DNA from: Curvibacter sp. PD_MW3
GTDB lineage: Bacteria > Pseudomonadota > Gammaproteobacteria > Burkholderiales > Burkholderiaceae_C
DNA: 47,604 nucleotides
Assembly (NCBI GenBank): GCA_002633085.1
Contig: NSIV01000014.1
Span: 1 to 47,604 of the forward strand
Direction: 5' to 3'
Positions 8,602-16,593 of this stretch are shown piece after piece. Position 1 is the stretch's first letter, and every line of letters starts with the position of its first letter. The notes beneath the pieces are model-generated. The model saw nothing but the letters and a program-made list of their open reading frames with translations, searched no databases and was not told the origin of the DNA. The position numbers were made by a program, and so were the translations under genes.

Positions 8602-9564
8602 ATGACTTCATCCAACACGAAAGGCGTCTTGCTCTGCCTGGTCGCCACCATCTCCTGGGGAGGTATGTTCCCAGTTATGACGGGCGCGCTGACGCACGTC
8701 GATCCATACACCTTCACCTGCGCACGCTACACCATCGCTGGGTTGGCCTTGATGGGTGTGCTGCTCGCCGTCGAAGGCCGCGCCGCCCTGCGCATAACGC
8801 CTCGCGAGACATTTGCCGCATGGTTGCTTGGCACGGTGGCATTTACCGGGTTCGGTTTTCTGGTGTTCCTGGGCCAGCAGATGGCCGGGCCGCGCGGTGC
8901 ACTCATGGCCTCGATCATGATGGCCACGCAACCCATGCTGGGCCTGTTGGTGAACTGGGCTGTGCGCAAAGTGCGCCCCCCTCTTTTTTCCTTCGCGTTC
9001 ATCCTGCTTTCATTCTTCGGGGCGATTCTCGTTGCCTCTGAGGGCAATCTGTCGGCACTGCTTCGTCAACCCGGCAACTACCTGGCCAACGGTCTCATTG
9101 TGGCAGGTGCGCTGTGCTGGGTCGTCTATACCGTGGGGGCAAGTTTTTTCCCGAACTGGTCACCTGTGCGCTACACCGCACTCACGACGGGCCTGGGGCT
9201 GGGCAGCGTGTACATGGCCACGATGGCACTTGGAGTCCTAGGAGCATTCACCATGCCGACGGCTGGTGCCTATCTCGACGTAATGCCGCATCTGCTGTAC
9301 ATGGCGTTTGCAGCCGGCTTTGTCGGCGTGCTGTGCTGGAATGTGGGCAACCGCATCCTCACGCCGCTTAACGGTGTTCTCTTCATGGACGTGGTGCCGC
9401 TGACGGCTTTTGCCATCTCGGCGGCAGAAGGTGTGGTTCCCACCCCCATGCAGGTGGCTGGCGCCGGCTTGAGCTGCGTGGCCCTGGTTGCAAACAACCT
9501 CTACCTGCGACGTCGCACGCCCGTCCTGCGGGGCGCGTCGTCTCCTGTGCCGGCGCGCGGTTGA
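8602..9564 (+). CDS. DMT superfamily (EamA) transporter
   Basis: 320 aa. Start 8602 has AAAGGA 5 bases upstream. It has about ten hydrophobic segments in two EamA repeats. The first begins GVLLCLVATISWGGMFPVMT, the second NGLIVAGALCWVVYTVGASF, and it ends with a Arg-rich cytosolic tail (LRRRTPVLRG). DMT/EamA proteins are inner-membrane exporters of amino acids or other small metabolites. It is followed 39 bases later by a GlxA-type regulator on the same strand. The pair lies inside the segment bracketed by the duplicated Bug gene end, suggesting joint acquisition. Substrate unknown. Confidence 0.88.
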   Translation: MTSSNTKGVLLCLVATISWGGMFPVMTGALTHVDPYTFTCARYTIAGLALMGVLLAVEGRAALRITPRETFAAWLLGTVAFTGFGFLVFLGQQMAGPRGALMASIMMATQPMLGLLVNWAVRKVRPPLFSFAFILLSFFGAILVASEGNLSALLRQPGNYLANGLIVAGALCWVVYTVGASFFPNWSPVRYTALTTGLGLGSVYMATMALGVLGAFTMPTAGAYLDVMPHLLYMAFAAGFVGVLCWNVGNRILTPLNGVLFMDVVPLTAFAISAAEGVVPTPMQVAGAGLSCVALVANNLYLRRRTPVLRGASSPVPARG

Positions 9565-9603
9565 GTGCCCCTTCCGGCTGCAAGCCCAAGCTAGCATAGC
9601 GTC

Positions 9604-10641
9604 ATGGAAAAAACCGTCGCCATTCCTCTGCGCAGGGGGCCGCTGGAAGAGGCGCGCATCATCGCCGTCCTGGCGTTCGACGGCGTGAGCCCATTTCATC
9701 TTTCCGTGCCCTTGCTCGTCTTCGGTGAGGACCGGCGTGACCTGGGCGTGCCACGCTTCCAGTTGCGTGTGTGCTCCACGCAGGCGGGGCCGGTGCGGTC
9801 CCTGATGGGTATGCAGGTCAATGCCAGCCATGGTCTGCGCGGCCTGCAGAATGCCGACATCATCATCGTTCCGAGCTGGCGCGACACGCAGGAGCCCCCG
9901 TCCCGCGAGATCCTGGAGGCGCTACAGCGTGCCTACCGGCATGGCGCCACGATCGTGGGCTTGTGCCTGGGCGCGTTTGTGCTGGCCGAAGCCGGGCTAC
10001 TGGACGGTAGAAACGCCACCACGCATTGGAACTGGGCGGTTGTTTTTCGCGAGCGTTTCCCGCACGTTCGGCTGGACGAGGAGGTACTCTACGTGGACGA
10101 GGGCCGCCTGCTCACTTCGGCGGGGACTGCTGCCGGCTTGGACTGCTGCCTGCATCTGCTGCGACGGATCTGCGGTGCAGAGGCTGCGAATCGTGTTGCA
10201 CGCCGTCTTGTGATCGCCCCACATCGTTCCGGCGGCCAAGCGCAATTCATCGAGAAGCCGATGCCGACTTCTCCGACCGGCCACAGGCTGGGCACCGTGC
10301 TCGATTGGGCCAGCGCGCACTTGGGCGAATCACACAGCATCGACTCGCTGGCGCAGCATGCGGCCATGAGCCGGCGCACGTTCACCCGTCACTTCCAGAA
10401 GTACACCGGCAGCTCAGTCCACCAGTGGCTGCTCCAGCAGCGACTGTCAGCGGCAACCCGTTTGTTGGAGGGAGGGACCCAGTCGGTGGAGGTCATCGCC
10501 ACGGCCGTAGGTTTCGGTTCAGTCGTGGCTTTGCGCCAGCAGTTCGTCCGTACTTATGGCGTGTCGCCGCAGGCGTACCGGCGGCAATTTCAGGCCAGCG
10601 CAACCGAGCCCATGGCATCCCGCCGATCGCGGACACGTTGA
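9604..10641 (+). CDS. GlxA family AraC-type transcriptional regulator
   Basis: 345 aa. The N-terminal DJ-1/PfpI-like domain covers about residues 16-195 (IIAVLAFDGVSPFHLSVPLL, DIIIVPSW, GATIVGLCLGAFVLAEAGLL; the Cys of GLCLGAF sits at the nucleophile elbow). The C-terminal AraC double helix-turn-helix covers ~230-330 (SLAQHAAMSRRTFTRHFQKY and the second helix region VIATAVGFGSVVALRQQF). GlxA-type proteins are regulators whose DJ-1 domain is thought to sense small molecules. TAGCAT lies 6 bases before ATG 9604 with no Shine-Dalgarno, so it may be leaderless. It likely controls the preceding exporter (inference). The Arg-rich tail is poorly conserved in such proteins. Confidence 0.88.
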   Translation: MEKTVAIPLRRGPLEEARIIAVLAFDGVSPFHLSVPLLVFGEDRRDLGVPRFQLRVCSTQAGPVRSLMGMQVNASHGLRGLQNADIIIVPSWRDTQEPPSREILEALQRAYRHGATIVGLCLGAFVLAEAGLLDGRNATTHWNWAVVFRERFPHVRLDEEVLYVDEGRLLTSAGTAAGLDCCLHLLRRICGAEAANRVARRLVIAPHRSGGQAQFIEKPMPTSPTGHRLGTVLDWASAHLGESHSIDSLAQHAAMSRRTFTRHFQKYTGSSVHQWLLQQRLSAATRLLEGGTQSVEVIATAVGFGSVVALRQQFVRTYGVSPQAYRRQFQASATEPMASRRSRTR

Positions 10642-10732
10642 TTTGCGGGTGGTCTTCACAACTGGTGCGCAGGGCATTCCTTGCTCGTTGATACGGAACG
10701 CCACCCCATCGGCACCACCTCGTGCATCAATG

Positions 10733-10759
10733 AAAACGCCGGGCTTACCCGGCGTGTTT
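10733..10759. terminator. Terminator between glxA-type gene and Bug gene
   Basis: AAAACGCCGGG-CTTA-CCCGGCGTGTTT. It lies between convergent genes and can act on both. It corresponds to the hairpin at 8332-8359 as part of the duplicated segment. Confidence 0.75.
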
Positions 10760-10780
10760 CCTTGCGGCGTCAGGCGAAGA

Positions 10781-11767
10781 TCAGTCCGCGAACTGCCCTG
10801 CCGCACGGATCGCCGTGCCCCACTTCTGCACTTCCGACGTGAGCCAGGCGCGCTGGCCTTCCGGGGTCTGGCGCGACTCGGGTGCAATCTCGCCACCGAG
10901 GTCGGCCATGCGGCTGACGAAGGCCGGGTCCTTGAGTGCAGCGCGCATGGCGTCGCCGAACTTCTGCACCACGGCTGCGGGCGTGCCCTTGGGCGCATAG
11001 ACGCCGTGCCAGACGATCACCTCGAAGTCCTTCATGCCGCCCTCATCCAGCGTGGGCGCATCGGGCAGGGCCTTGATGCGCTGCTTGGTGGTGACGCCGT
11101 ACATCTTGACGGTGCCGGCCTTGATGTGCGGCACGGTGTTGGTGGTCTGGTCGCACAGCAGGTCGACCTGGCCGCCCAGTAACGCATTGAGCGCCGGACC
11201 GGTGCCCTGGAACGGCACGGTGGTCAGCGTCACGCCCAGCGACTGCTGGAACAGTGTGCCGCACAGGTGCGACACCGCGCCCAGGCCGGCGTTGGCCAGG
11301 TTGATCTTGGCGGCGTTGGCCTTGACGAAGGGAATCAGCTCCGCCACGTTCCTGGGCGGCAGGTCCTTCTTGGCGATCAGCGTCATGGGCACGTCCACCA
11401 CGTTGCCGACGTGCTCGAAATCGGTCACTGGGTTGTAGGCCAGCTTGCGGTACAGCGCCGGTGCCGTGGCCATGCCGTTGTGGTGGATCAGGAAGGTGTA
11501 GCCGTCGGGTGCGGCCTTGACCACATAGCTGGGAGCGATGGTGCCGCCCGCGCCGGTCTTGTTTTCCACCAGGACGGTCTGGCCCAGGGTCTTGGTCATG
11601 GTGGCGGCCAGGGTGCGCGCCACGATGTCGGTCGGGCCACCGGCGGAGAAGGGCACCACCAGCGAGACCGGCTTGGCCGGGTAGGTTTGCGCATTGGCGA
11701 TGCCGGCACCCAGGGCCAAGCTGGCAGTGATGGTGGCGAGGGTGAAGGTTCTACATTGGAAAGGCAT
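10781..11767 (-). CDS. Bug (TctC) family tripartite tricarboxylate transporter substrate-binding protein
   Basis: 328 aa from ATG 11767, preceded by AGAGGAC. A longer frame to 11884 lacks a better start. Sec signal peptide: RTFTLATITASLALGAGIANAQ, cleaved after Ala-Asn-Ala. Typical Bug blocks are YPAKPVSLVVPFSAGGPTDI, NKTGAGGTIAP, AAPDGYTFLI and DQTTNTVPHIKAGTVK. These periplasmic proteins bind carboxylates and other small organic acids. It is the last gene of the catabolic operon (HTD2-like, acyl-CoA dehydrogenase, CoA-transferase, MmgE/PrpD), so it probably captures that pathway's substrate, although no TctA/TctB membrane genes are present. Its 3' end is duplicated at 8377-8457. Confidence 0.9.
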   Translation of the reverse strand: MPFQCRTFTLATITASLALGAGIANAQTYPAKPVSLVVPFSAGGPTDIVARTLAATMTKTLGQTVLVENKTGAGGTIAPSYVVKAAPDGYTFLIHHNGMATAPALYRKLAYNPVTDFEHVGNVVDVPMTLIAKKDLPPRNVAELIPFVKANAAKINLANAGLGAVSHLCGTLFQQSLGVTLTTVPFQGTGPALNALLGGQVDLLCDQTTNTVPHIKAGTVKMYGVTTKQRIKALPDAPTLDEGGMKDFEVIVWHGVYAPKGTPAAVVQKFGDAMRAALKDPAFVSRMADLGGEIAPESRQTPEGQRAWLTSEVQKWGTAIRAAGQFAD

Positions 11768-11932
11768 GGTTTGTCGTCCTCTTTGGTATGGGTCAGTTGA
11801 AAACTCCCTCGTCTTCAGTCGTCTTTTGTGTTTTATATGGCTTTCATCGTCGTCCAGATAGCGCAAGGGGACAAGCCGGGTCATCCCTAGGTCATGCAGG
11901 CCTCACCCTTTGGCACGCGGGTGCGAAACGGT

Positions 11933-13291
11933 TCAAGGCAACAGCCGGCCCACGTGCGGCACGTCGGCGATGGCCCACAGCCGTGCCATGGCGGCACGCA
12001 TGTCCGCTTCACTGGCACCCTGGTGGTACAGCGCCAGCCGCAGCGCCTTGTCTTCCAGTTCGGTGCGGCTGAGCGTGTTGCCGGGGTCGCCCTTGGGTTC
12101 GTCCACGCGGCCGTGCAGCACGCGGCCATCGTTCGTTTCCACCCGCACCTTGCCGATCCAGCGCGCCGGGTAGGCGGCATCGACTTCGGGGTCGAGTTCC
12201 ATGACGACCTTGTCGTGAAAGGCCGTCACGTTGGCTGTCTTGAAACTGGTATCGAACTCGGTCAGGCCGGCGCGGCCTAGCACCGCCACCAGCCCCAGCA
12301 CCGTGCCCATGGAGAACTTGCTCTGGTGCACGGTCTGCGGGTCGGTCACCGGGCCCAGCACATCGATGGCACCCTGATGCACCAGCGCGGTGACGCGCTT
12401 CACATCGCTGGCCTTCAACTGGTTGACCTGCAGCACCTGCTGCAGTGCATCGGCCGCCGGGTGGGTGTGGCGGCAGGAGGCGTGGAACTTGAACGAGGTC
12501 TCGGCCACGGTCCAGCGTGTACCGAGTCCATCGGCCAACTTGCTGATGTCGGCGTCGCTCGACATGCCTGCCGCCATGCCCTGCGGCCCTTCCAGAATAC
12601 GGCGTGCGCCGGTGAAACCTTTTTGCGCCAGATACGCAGCAGTGAGACCGGCACCGGCGGCGTGCGCGGTGTGCAGCTGCTTGGAGTCGGCGGCGTCACG
12701 CAAAAACTCCCACAAGCCGGCCGACTGCGTGCCGGCCGAGCCGAAAGCATTCAGCATCTGCTCCGGCGTGAGCTTGAGCAGGTGGCCCACCGCGGCGGCG
12801 GCGGCCAGCGTGCCGGCTGTGCCGGTGGTGTGGAATACCTTGTAGTGCGAGCGGCCGAGGAATTCACCGACGCGGATGCCGACTTCGTAACCCGCCACGC
12901 AGGCGGTCAGCAATTCCTTGCCGCTGCGGCCCAGCGCCTGCGCGGTGGCGAGTGCGGCCGGGAACACCACGGTGGCCGGGTGGAACACCGAGCCGTTGTG
13001 CACATCGTCCTGCTCGGCCACGTGCGACGCGGCGGCGTTGGCCATGGCGGCCAGCAGCGGGCTGCTGGTCTTGCGGTGAATTAGGATCTCGCTCGGGCCG
13101 TCCACGGGCCCCATGCTCTCGACGAAGGCGGCCAGGATCTCGACCGCGCGCGCATCCTTGCCGGCGAGGCAGGAGCCGAACCAGTCGAGCAGCAGGTCTT
13201 CGGTGCGGCGGATCACCGGTTCGGGGATAGATTCGAATTGCAGCGTGGCGGCGAATTCGGCCAACGCCTGGGAAGAAGGTTGGGTGTTCAT
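11933..13291 (-). CDS. MmgE/PrpD family protein
   Basis: 452 aa, the normal family length. Blocks include LLLDWFGSCLAGKDARAVE, HVAEQDDVHNGSVFHPATVV, GYEVGIRVGEFLGRSHYK, FHTTGTAGTLAAAAAVGHLL, KFHASCRHTHPAADALQQVL and QSKFSMGTVLGLVAVLGRAG. The family includes 2-methylcitrate dehydratase (PrpD), cis-aconitate decarboxylase and iminodisuccinate epimerase, so a dehydratase or decarboxylase acting on a tri- or dicarboxylate is expected. It starts 9 bases after the CoA-transferase stop and is probably translationally coupled to it. The specific reaction is unknown. The absence of prpB/prpC argues against the ordinary methylcitrate cycle. Confidence 0.9.
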   Translation of the reverse strand: MNTQPSSQALAEFAATLQFESIPEPVIRRTEDLLLDWFGSCLAGKDARAVEILAAFVESMGPVDGPSEILIHRKTSSPLLAAMANAAASHVAEQDDVHNGSVFHPATVVFPAALATAQALGRSGKELLTACVAGYEVGIRVGEFLGRSHYKVFHTTGTAGTLAAAAAVGHLLKLTPEQMLNAFGSAGTQSAGLWEFLRDAADSKQLHTAHAAGAGLTAAYLAQKGFTGARRILEGPQGMAAGMSSDADISKLADGLGTRWTVAETSFKFHASCRHTHPAADALQQVLQVNQLKASDVKRVTALVHQGAIDVLGPVTDPQTVHQSKFSMGTVLGLVAVLGRAGLTEFDTSFKTANVTAFHDKVVMELDPEVDAAYPARWIGKVRVETNDGRVLHGRVDEPKGDPGNTLSRTELEDKALRLALYHQGASEADMRAAMARLWAIADVPHVGRLLP

Positions 13292-13300
13292 GCTTCGACG

Positions 13301-14479
13301 TCAGATGGCCTTGTCGGCCTTGAGTTGCTCGATATCGGTTGCGCCATAACCCAGCTCGCGCAGGATGGACTCGCTGTGCTGGCCAACGGCAGGGATGGCA
13401 TCCATGCGCACATGGGCTTCGTCGGTTGCGCCGGGTGGCAGCAGCGCGGGCACCGGGCCCACGGGTGTGCTGACCTCGGTCCAGCGTTGGCGCGCCTGCA
13501 ATTGCGGGTGTGCCCACAGGTCAGCCATGGTGTTGACCTGGGCGTTGGCGATGCCGGCTTCTTCCAGGCGCTCGATCACTTGCGCTGCCGTCAGTTTGCC
13601 GAACTCGGTCTCAATGATCTGGCGCAGCGCCGCGCGCGCCGCCGAGCGCTTGGCGTTGGCGTCGAAGCGTTCGTCTTTGGCCAGCGTGGGCTGGCACAAC
13701 ACCTTGTCACAAAACGCCACCCACTCACGCTCGTTCTGCAGCCCCAGCATCACGCTCTTGCCGTCACCGGCGACAAACGGCCCATAGGGGTAGATGGTGG
13801 CGTGCGAGGCGCCAGCGCGCGGCGGTGGCGTGGCGCCGTCATAGGCGTAGTACATCGGGAAGCTCATCCACTCCGCCATGCTTTCCAGCATCGACACATC
13901 GATGCGCCGGCCCACGCCGGTCTTGCCGCGCTGGATCAGTGCCGTGAGAATGTTGCTGTAGGCGTACATGCCGGCGGCGATGTCGGCGATCGAGCAACCC
14001 GCCTTGGACGGCTCGTCCGGTGTGCCGGTCACGGAGAGAAACCCTGACTCGCTCTGGATCAGCAGGTCGTAGGCCTTCTTGTCGCGGTAGGGGCCGCTGT
14101 CGCCATAACCCGAGATGTCGCAGACGATGAGCCGTGGGTACTTCTCATGCAACGCCTCGAACGACAGGCCCATACGTGCGGCGGCACCGGGCGCCAGGTT
14201 CTGCATCAGCACGTCGGCTTCGCTGAGCAGCTTGTCCATGATCTCGCCGGCCTGCGGGTGCTTGAGATCAAGTGCCAGGCTTTCCTTGGAACGATTTGTC
14301 CAGGTGAAGTGTGAGGACAGACCGTTCACGCGGCTGTCGTAGCCGCGCGCGAAGTCGCCCACCGTGGGCCGTTCGACCTTGATGACACGCGCGCCCTGGT
14401 CGGCCAGCTGGCGCGAGCAAAAGGGCGCGGCAATCGCGTGCTCCAGCGCAACGACGGTGATACCTTCGAGCGGTTTCAT
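13301..14479 (-). CDS. CaiB/BaiF family CoA-transferase (type III)
   Basis: 392 aa, normal for family III CoA-transferases. The start (MKPLEGITVVALEHAIAAPF) has CGGAG upstream and overlaps the stop of the acyl-CoA dehydrogenase as TGATG. The frame is open to 15181, but that extension is antisense-like and not used. Motifs: RQLADQGARVIKVERP, ALDLKHPQAGEIMDKLLSEA and CDISGYGDSGPYRDKKAYDL; the Asp of KKAYDLLIQSESG fits the catalytic Asp that forms the glutamyl/aspartyl-CoA intermediate. It probably activates the pathway's carboxylic acid by CoA transfer from succinyl- or acetyl-CoA. Substrate unknown. Confidence 0.92.
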   Translation of the reverse strand: MKPLEGITVVALEHAIAAPFCSRQLADQGARVIKVERPTVGDFARGYDSRVNGLSSHFTWTNRSKESLALDLKHPQAGEIMDKLLSEADVLMQNLAPGAAARMGLSFEALHEKYPRLIVCDISGYGDSGPYRDKKAYDLLIQSESGFLSVTGTPDEPSKAGCSIADIAAGMYAYSNILTALIQRGKTGVGRRIDVSMLESMAEWMSFPMYYAYDGATPPPRAGASHATIYPYGPFVAGDGKSVMLGLQNEREWVAFCDKVLCQPTLAKDERFDANAKRSAARAALRQIIETEFGKLTAAQVIERLEEAGIANAQVNTMADLWAHPQLQARQRWTEVSTPVGPVPALLPPGATDEAHVRMDAIPAVGQHSESILRELGYGATDIEQLKADKAI

Positions 14480-15636
14480 CAAAAACTCCGGGGCAAGCCG
14501 AGGAGGTGCTCGGCCACGTAAGAGAAGATCATGTTGGTGGAGATCGGTGCCACTTGGTACAGGCGCGTCTCGCGGAACTTGCGCTCGATGTCGTATTCGC
14601 AGGCAAAGCCGAAGCCGCCGTGCGTCTGCAGGCACACATTGGCCGCTTCCCAACTGGCCTTGGCCGCCAGGTACTTGGCCATGTTCGCCTCGGCCCCAGC
14701 GTTCTGGTGCGCGTCGATCTTTTCGCAGGCCTTCCAGCGCATCAGGTTGGCGGCTTCGAGTTCGATGAAGGCCTCGGCAATCGGGAACTGCACGCCCTGG
14801 TTCTGGCCGATGGGACGACCGAACACCACGCGCTCGCTGGCGTACTTGCGGGCACGGTCGATGAACCAGTAGCCGTCGCCGATGCACTCGGCGGCGATCA
14901 GCGTGCGTTCGGCGTTCAGGCCGTCCAGCAGGGTCTTGAAGCCTTTGCCTTCCTCGCCCAGCAGGCTGTCTTCCGGAATCTCCAGGTTGTCGAAGAACAG
15001 CTCGTTGGTCTCGTGGTTGACCATGTTCAGGATGGGGCGCACCGTAAGCCCGCTGCCAATGGCCTGGTGCAGGTCGATTAGGAAGCACGACAGGCCTTCG
15101 GAGCGCTTCTTCACCTGGTCTGCCGGTGTGGTGCGCGCCAGCAGGATCATCAGGTCGCTGTGCTGGATGCGCGAGATCCACACCTTCTGGCCGTTGATCA
15201 CCCAGCGGCCGTCCTTGCGCACGGCATTGGTCTTGAGCTGGGTCGTGTCGCTGCCGGTGGTGGGCTCGGTCACGCCCATGGACTGGATGCGCAACTCGCC
15301 GGTCGCGATCTTGGGCAGGAATTTCTCCTTCTGTTCTTTGGAGCCGCTGCGCAGGATGGCATTCATCACGTACATCTGGCCATGGCAGGCGCCGGAGTTG
15401 CCGCCCGAGCGGTTGATCTCCTCCATGATGACGGAGGCCTCCGTCATGGACAGGCCGGAGCCGCCGTATTCCTGTGGGATCAGCGCGGCCATCCAGCCGG
15501 CCTTGGTGAGGGCGTCGACGAATTCCTCGGGATAGGCGCGCTGCTCGTCAACCTTGCGGTGGTATTCGTCGGGGAACTGTGCGCAGAGGTCGCGCACCGC
15601 GTCGCGGATGTCCTGGTACTTGTCAGTCTGATTCAT
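14479..15636 (-). CDS. Acyl-CoA dehydrogenase family protein
   Basis: 385 aa. Standard ACAD architecture: N-terminal helical domain, a beta domain with QSMGVTEPTTGSDTTQLKT and GRWVINGQKVWISRIQHSDL, and a C-terminal domain with RVVFGRPIGQNQGVQFPIAE and QTHGGFGFACEYDIERKFRE. The usual MCAD/SCAD catalytic Glu near the C-terminus (Y-E-G-T) is absent; the segment reads RLYQVAPIST. A Glu is instead present in GLNAERTLIA, where isovaleryl-CoA and long-chain dehydrogenases carry their base. It is an FAD enzyme, introducing an alpha,beta double bond into the CoA ester made by the transferase downstream. It overlaps that gene by one base and follows the HTD2-like gene by 15 bases. Confidence 0.92.
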   Translation of the reverse strand: MNQTDKYQDIRDAVRDLCAQFPDEYHRKVDEQRAYPEEFVDALTKAGWMAALIPQEYGGSGLSMTEASVIMEEINRSGGNSGACHGQMYVMNAILRSGSKEQKEKFLPKIATGELRIQSMGVTEPTTGSDTTQLKTNAVRKDGRWVINGQKVWISRIQHSDLMILLARTTPADQVKKRSEGLSCFLIDLHQAIGSGLTVRPILNMVNHETNELFFDNLEIPEDSLLGEEGKGFKTLLDGLNAERTLIAAECIGDGYWFIDRARKYASERVVFGRPIGQNQGVQFPIAEAFIELEAANLMRWKACEKIDAHQNAGAEANMAKYLAAKASWEAANVCLQTHGGFGFACEYDIERKFRETRLYQVAPISTNMIFSYVAEHLLGLPRSF

Positions 15637-15651
15637 CTTGCGCGATCTCTC

Positions 15652-16536
15652 TTATTCGATTTCTGCCGTGGCCTGCATGGTGAGCCAGCCCTCATGGTCG
15701 CGCGCCCAGAGGGTGACGACGCCGGGCTGGCCTGCGACGCCATGTTCGAGCTTGCCGCAAACCGTGAAGGGGTGGATGTCAAAGGTCGGGCGCACGGCTT
15801 TGAAGCTGAAGCGCTTCACTTGCGCGTCCGGCAGCTCCCGGCGCAGCAGATCCAGCAGCAGCGTGGCAATCAGCGGCCCGTGCACGATCAGGCCGGGATA
15901 GCCTTCGACGCCTGTGACGTAGCTGCGGTCGTAGTGGATGCGGTGGCCGTTGAAAGTCAATGCCGAGTAGCGGAACAGCAGCACCGGGTCGGGCACGATC
16001 TCGCGGCTGAACTGCTCGTCGCGCGGCGCCGGGGTGGGCTCGGGAACCTGGGCGCCAGGCTGGGGGGCATCGCGGTAGACGATGTCGTGCTCTTCTCTGA
16101 GGGCCAGGCCCTGCGCGTTACTGAACTCATGCCGCACGCAGACGAACACCAGCGCGCCAGTGCGGCCGTGTTTCACCGTCACGTCCTGGATGGTGGAGGT
16201 GCGTGTGACGGCTTCGCCCACGCGCAACGGGTGCAGGAAGTCCAGCCGGCCGCCGGCCCACATGCGCCGCGGCAAGGGCACCGGCGGCAGAAAGCCGCCG
16301 CGCTTGGCGTGGCCGTCTTCGCCCAGTTCGCTGTGGCGCGTGAGGGGTGTGAAGTAGAGCCAGTGCCACAACGGCGGCAGCGCGGTGCCGGGTGCGGGCG
16401 GCGGGTCGTCGCGGTCCAGCGTGGCCGAGAGGGCGGCCACCGGTGTGGCGGTCAGGTCGTCGGTGCGGGATTCCTGGCGGCCGATCCAGTCGCGCAGGTG
16501 GGTCAGATCGGGTGGGGGCGCATCATGGTGTTCCAT
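15652..16536 (-). CDS. HTD2/MaoC-like (mesaconyl-C4-CoA hydratase type) dehydratase
   Basis: 294 aa from ATG 16536; in-frame ATGs at 16554 and 16572 are possible and none has a strong ribosome site. An N-terminal FAS1-like dehydratase half precedes a hot-dog half with FRYSALTFNGHRIHYDRSY and GYPGLIVHGPLIATLLLDLL. This FNGHRIHYD signature is typical of the eukaryotic HTD2 and bacterial mesaconyl-C4-CoA hydratase group. It should hydrate or dehydrate an enoyl-CoA. It heads the minus-strand operon, 57 bases after the GGDEF gene's stop. Together the operon looks like uptake, CoA activation, oxidation and hydration of an organic acid. Confidence 0.85.
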   Translation of the reverse strand: MEHHDAPPPDLTHLRDWIGRQESRTDDLTATPVAALSATLDRDDPPPAPGTALPPLWHWLYFTPLTRHSELGEDGHAKRGGFLPPVPLPRRMWAGGRLDFLHPLRVGEAVTRTSTIQDVTVKHGRTGALVFVCVRHEFSNAQGLALREEHDIVYRDAPQPGAQVPEPTPAPRDEQFSREIVPDPVLLFRYSALTFNGHRIHYDRSYVTGVEGYPGLIVHGPLIATLLLDLLRRELPDAQVKRFSFKAVRPTFDIHPFTVCGKLEHGVAGQPGVVTLWARDHEGWLTMQATAEIE

Positions 16537-16593
16537 GGCGCCATGATGCGGCATCCCTGCGGATGCCGCCATTCGTATTTGGGGAAGAGGCTG

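Noticed and set aside
14480..15181. Upstream extension of the CoA-transferase frame
   Set aside because: It overlaps the acyl-CoA dehydrogenase in another frame, is Arg/Pro-rich and lacks homology features; the CaiB start at 14479 is normal.
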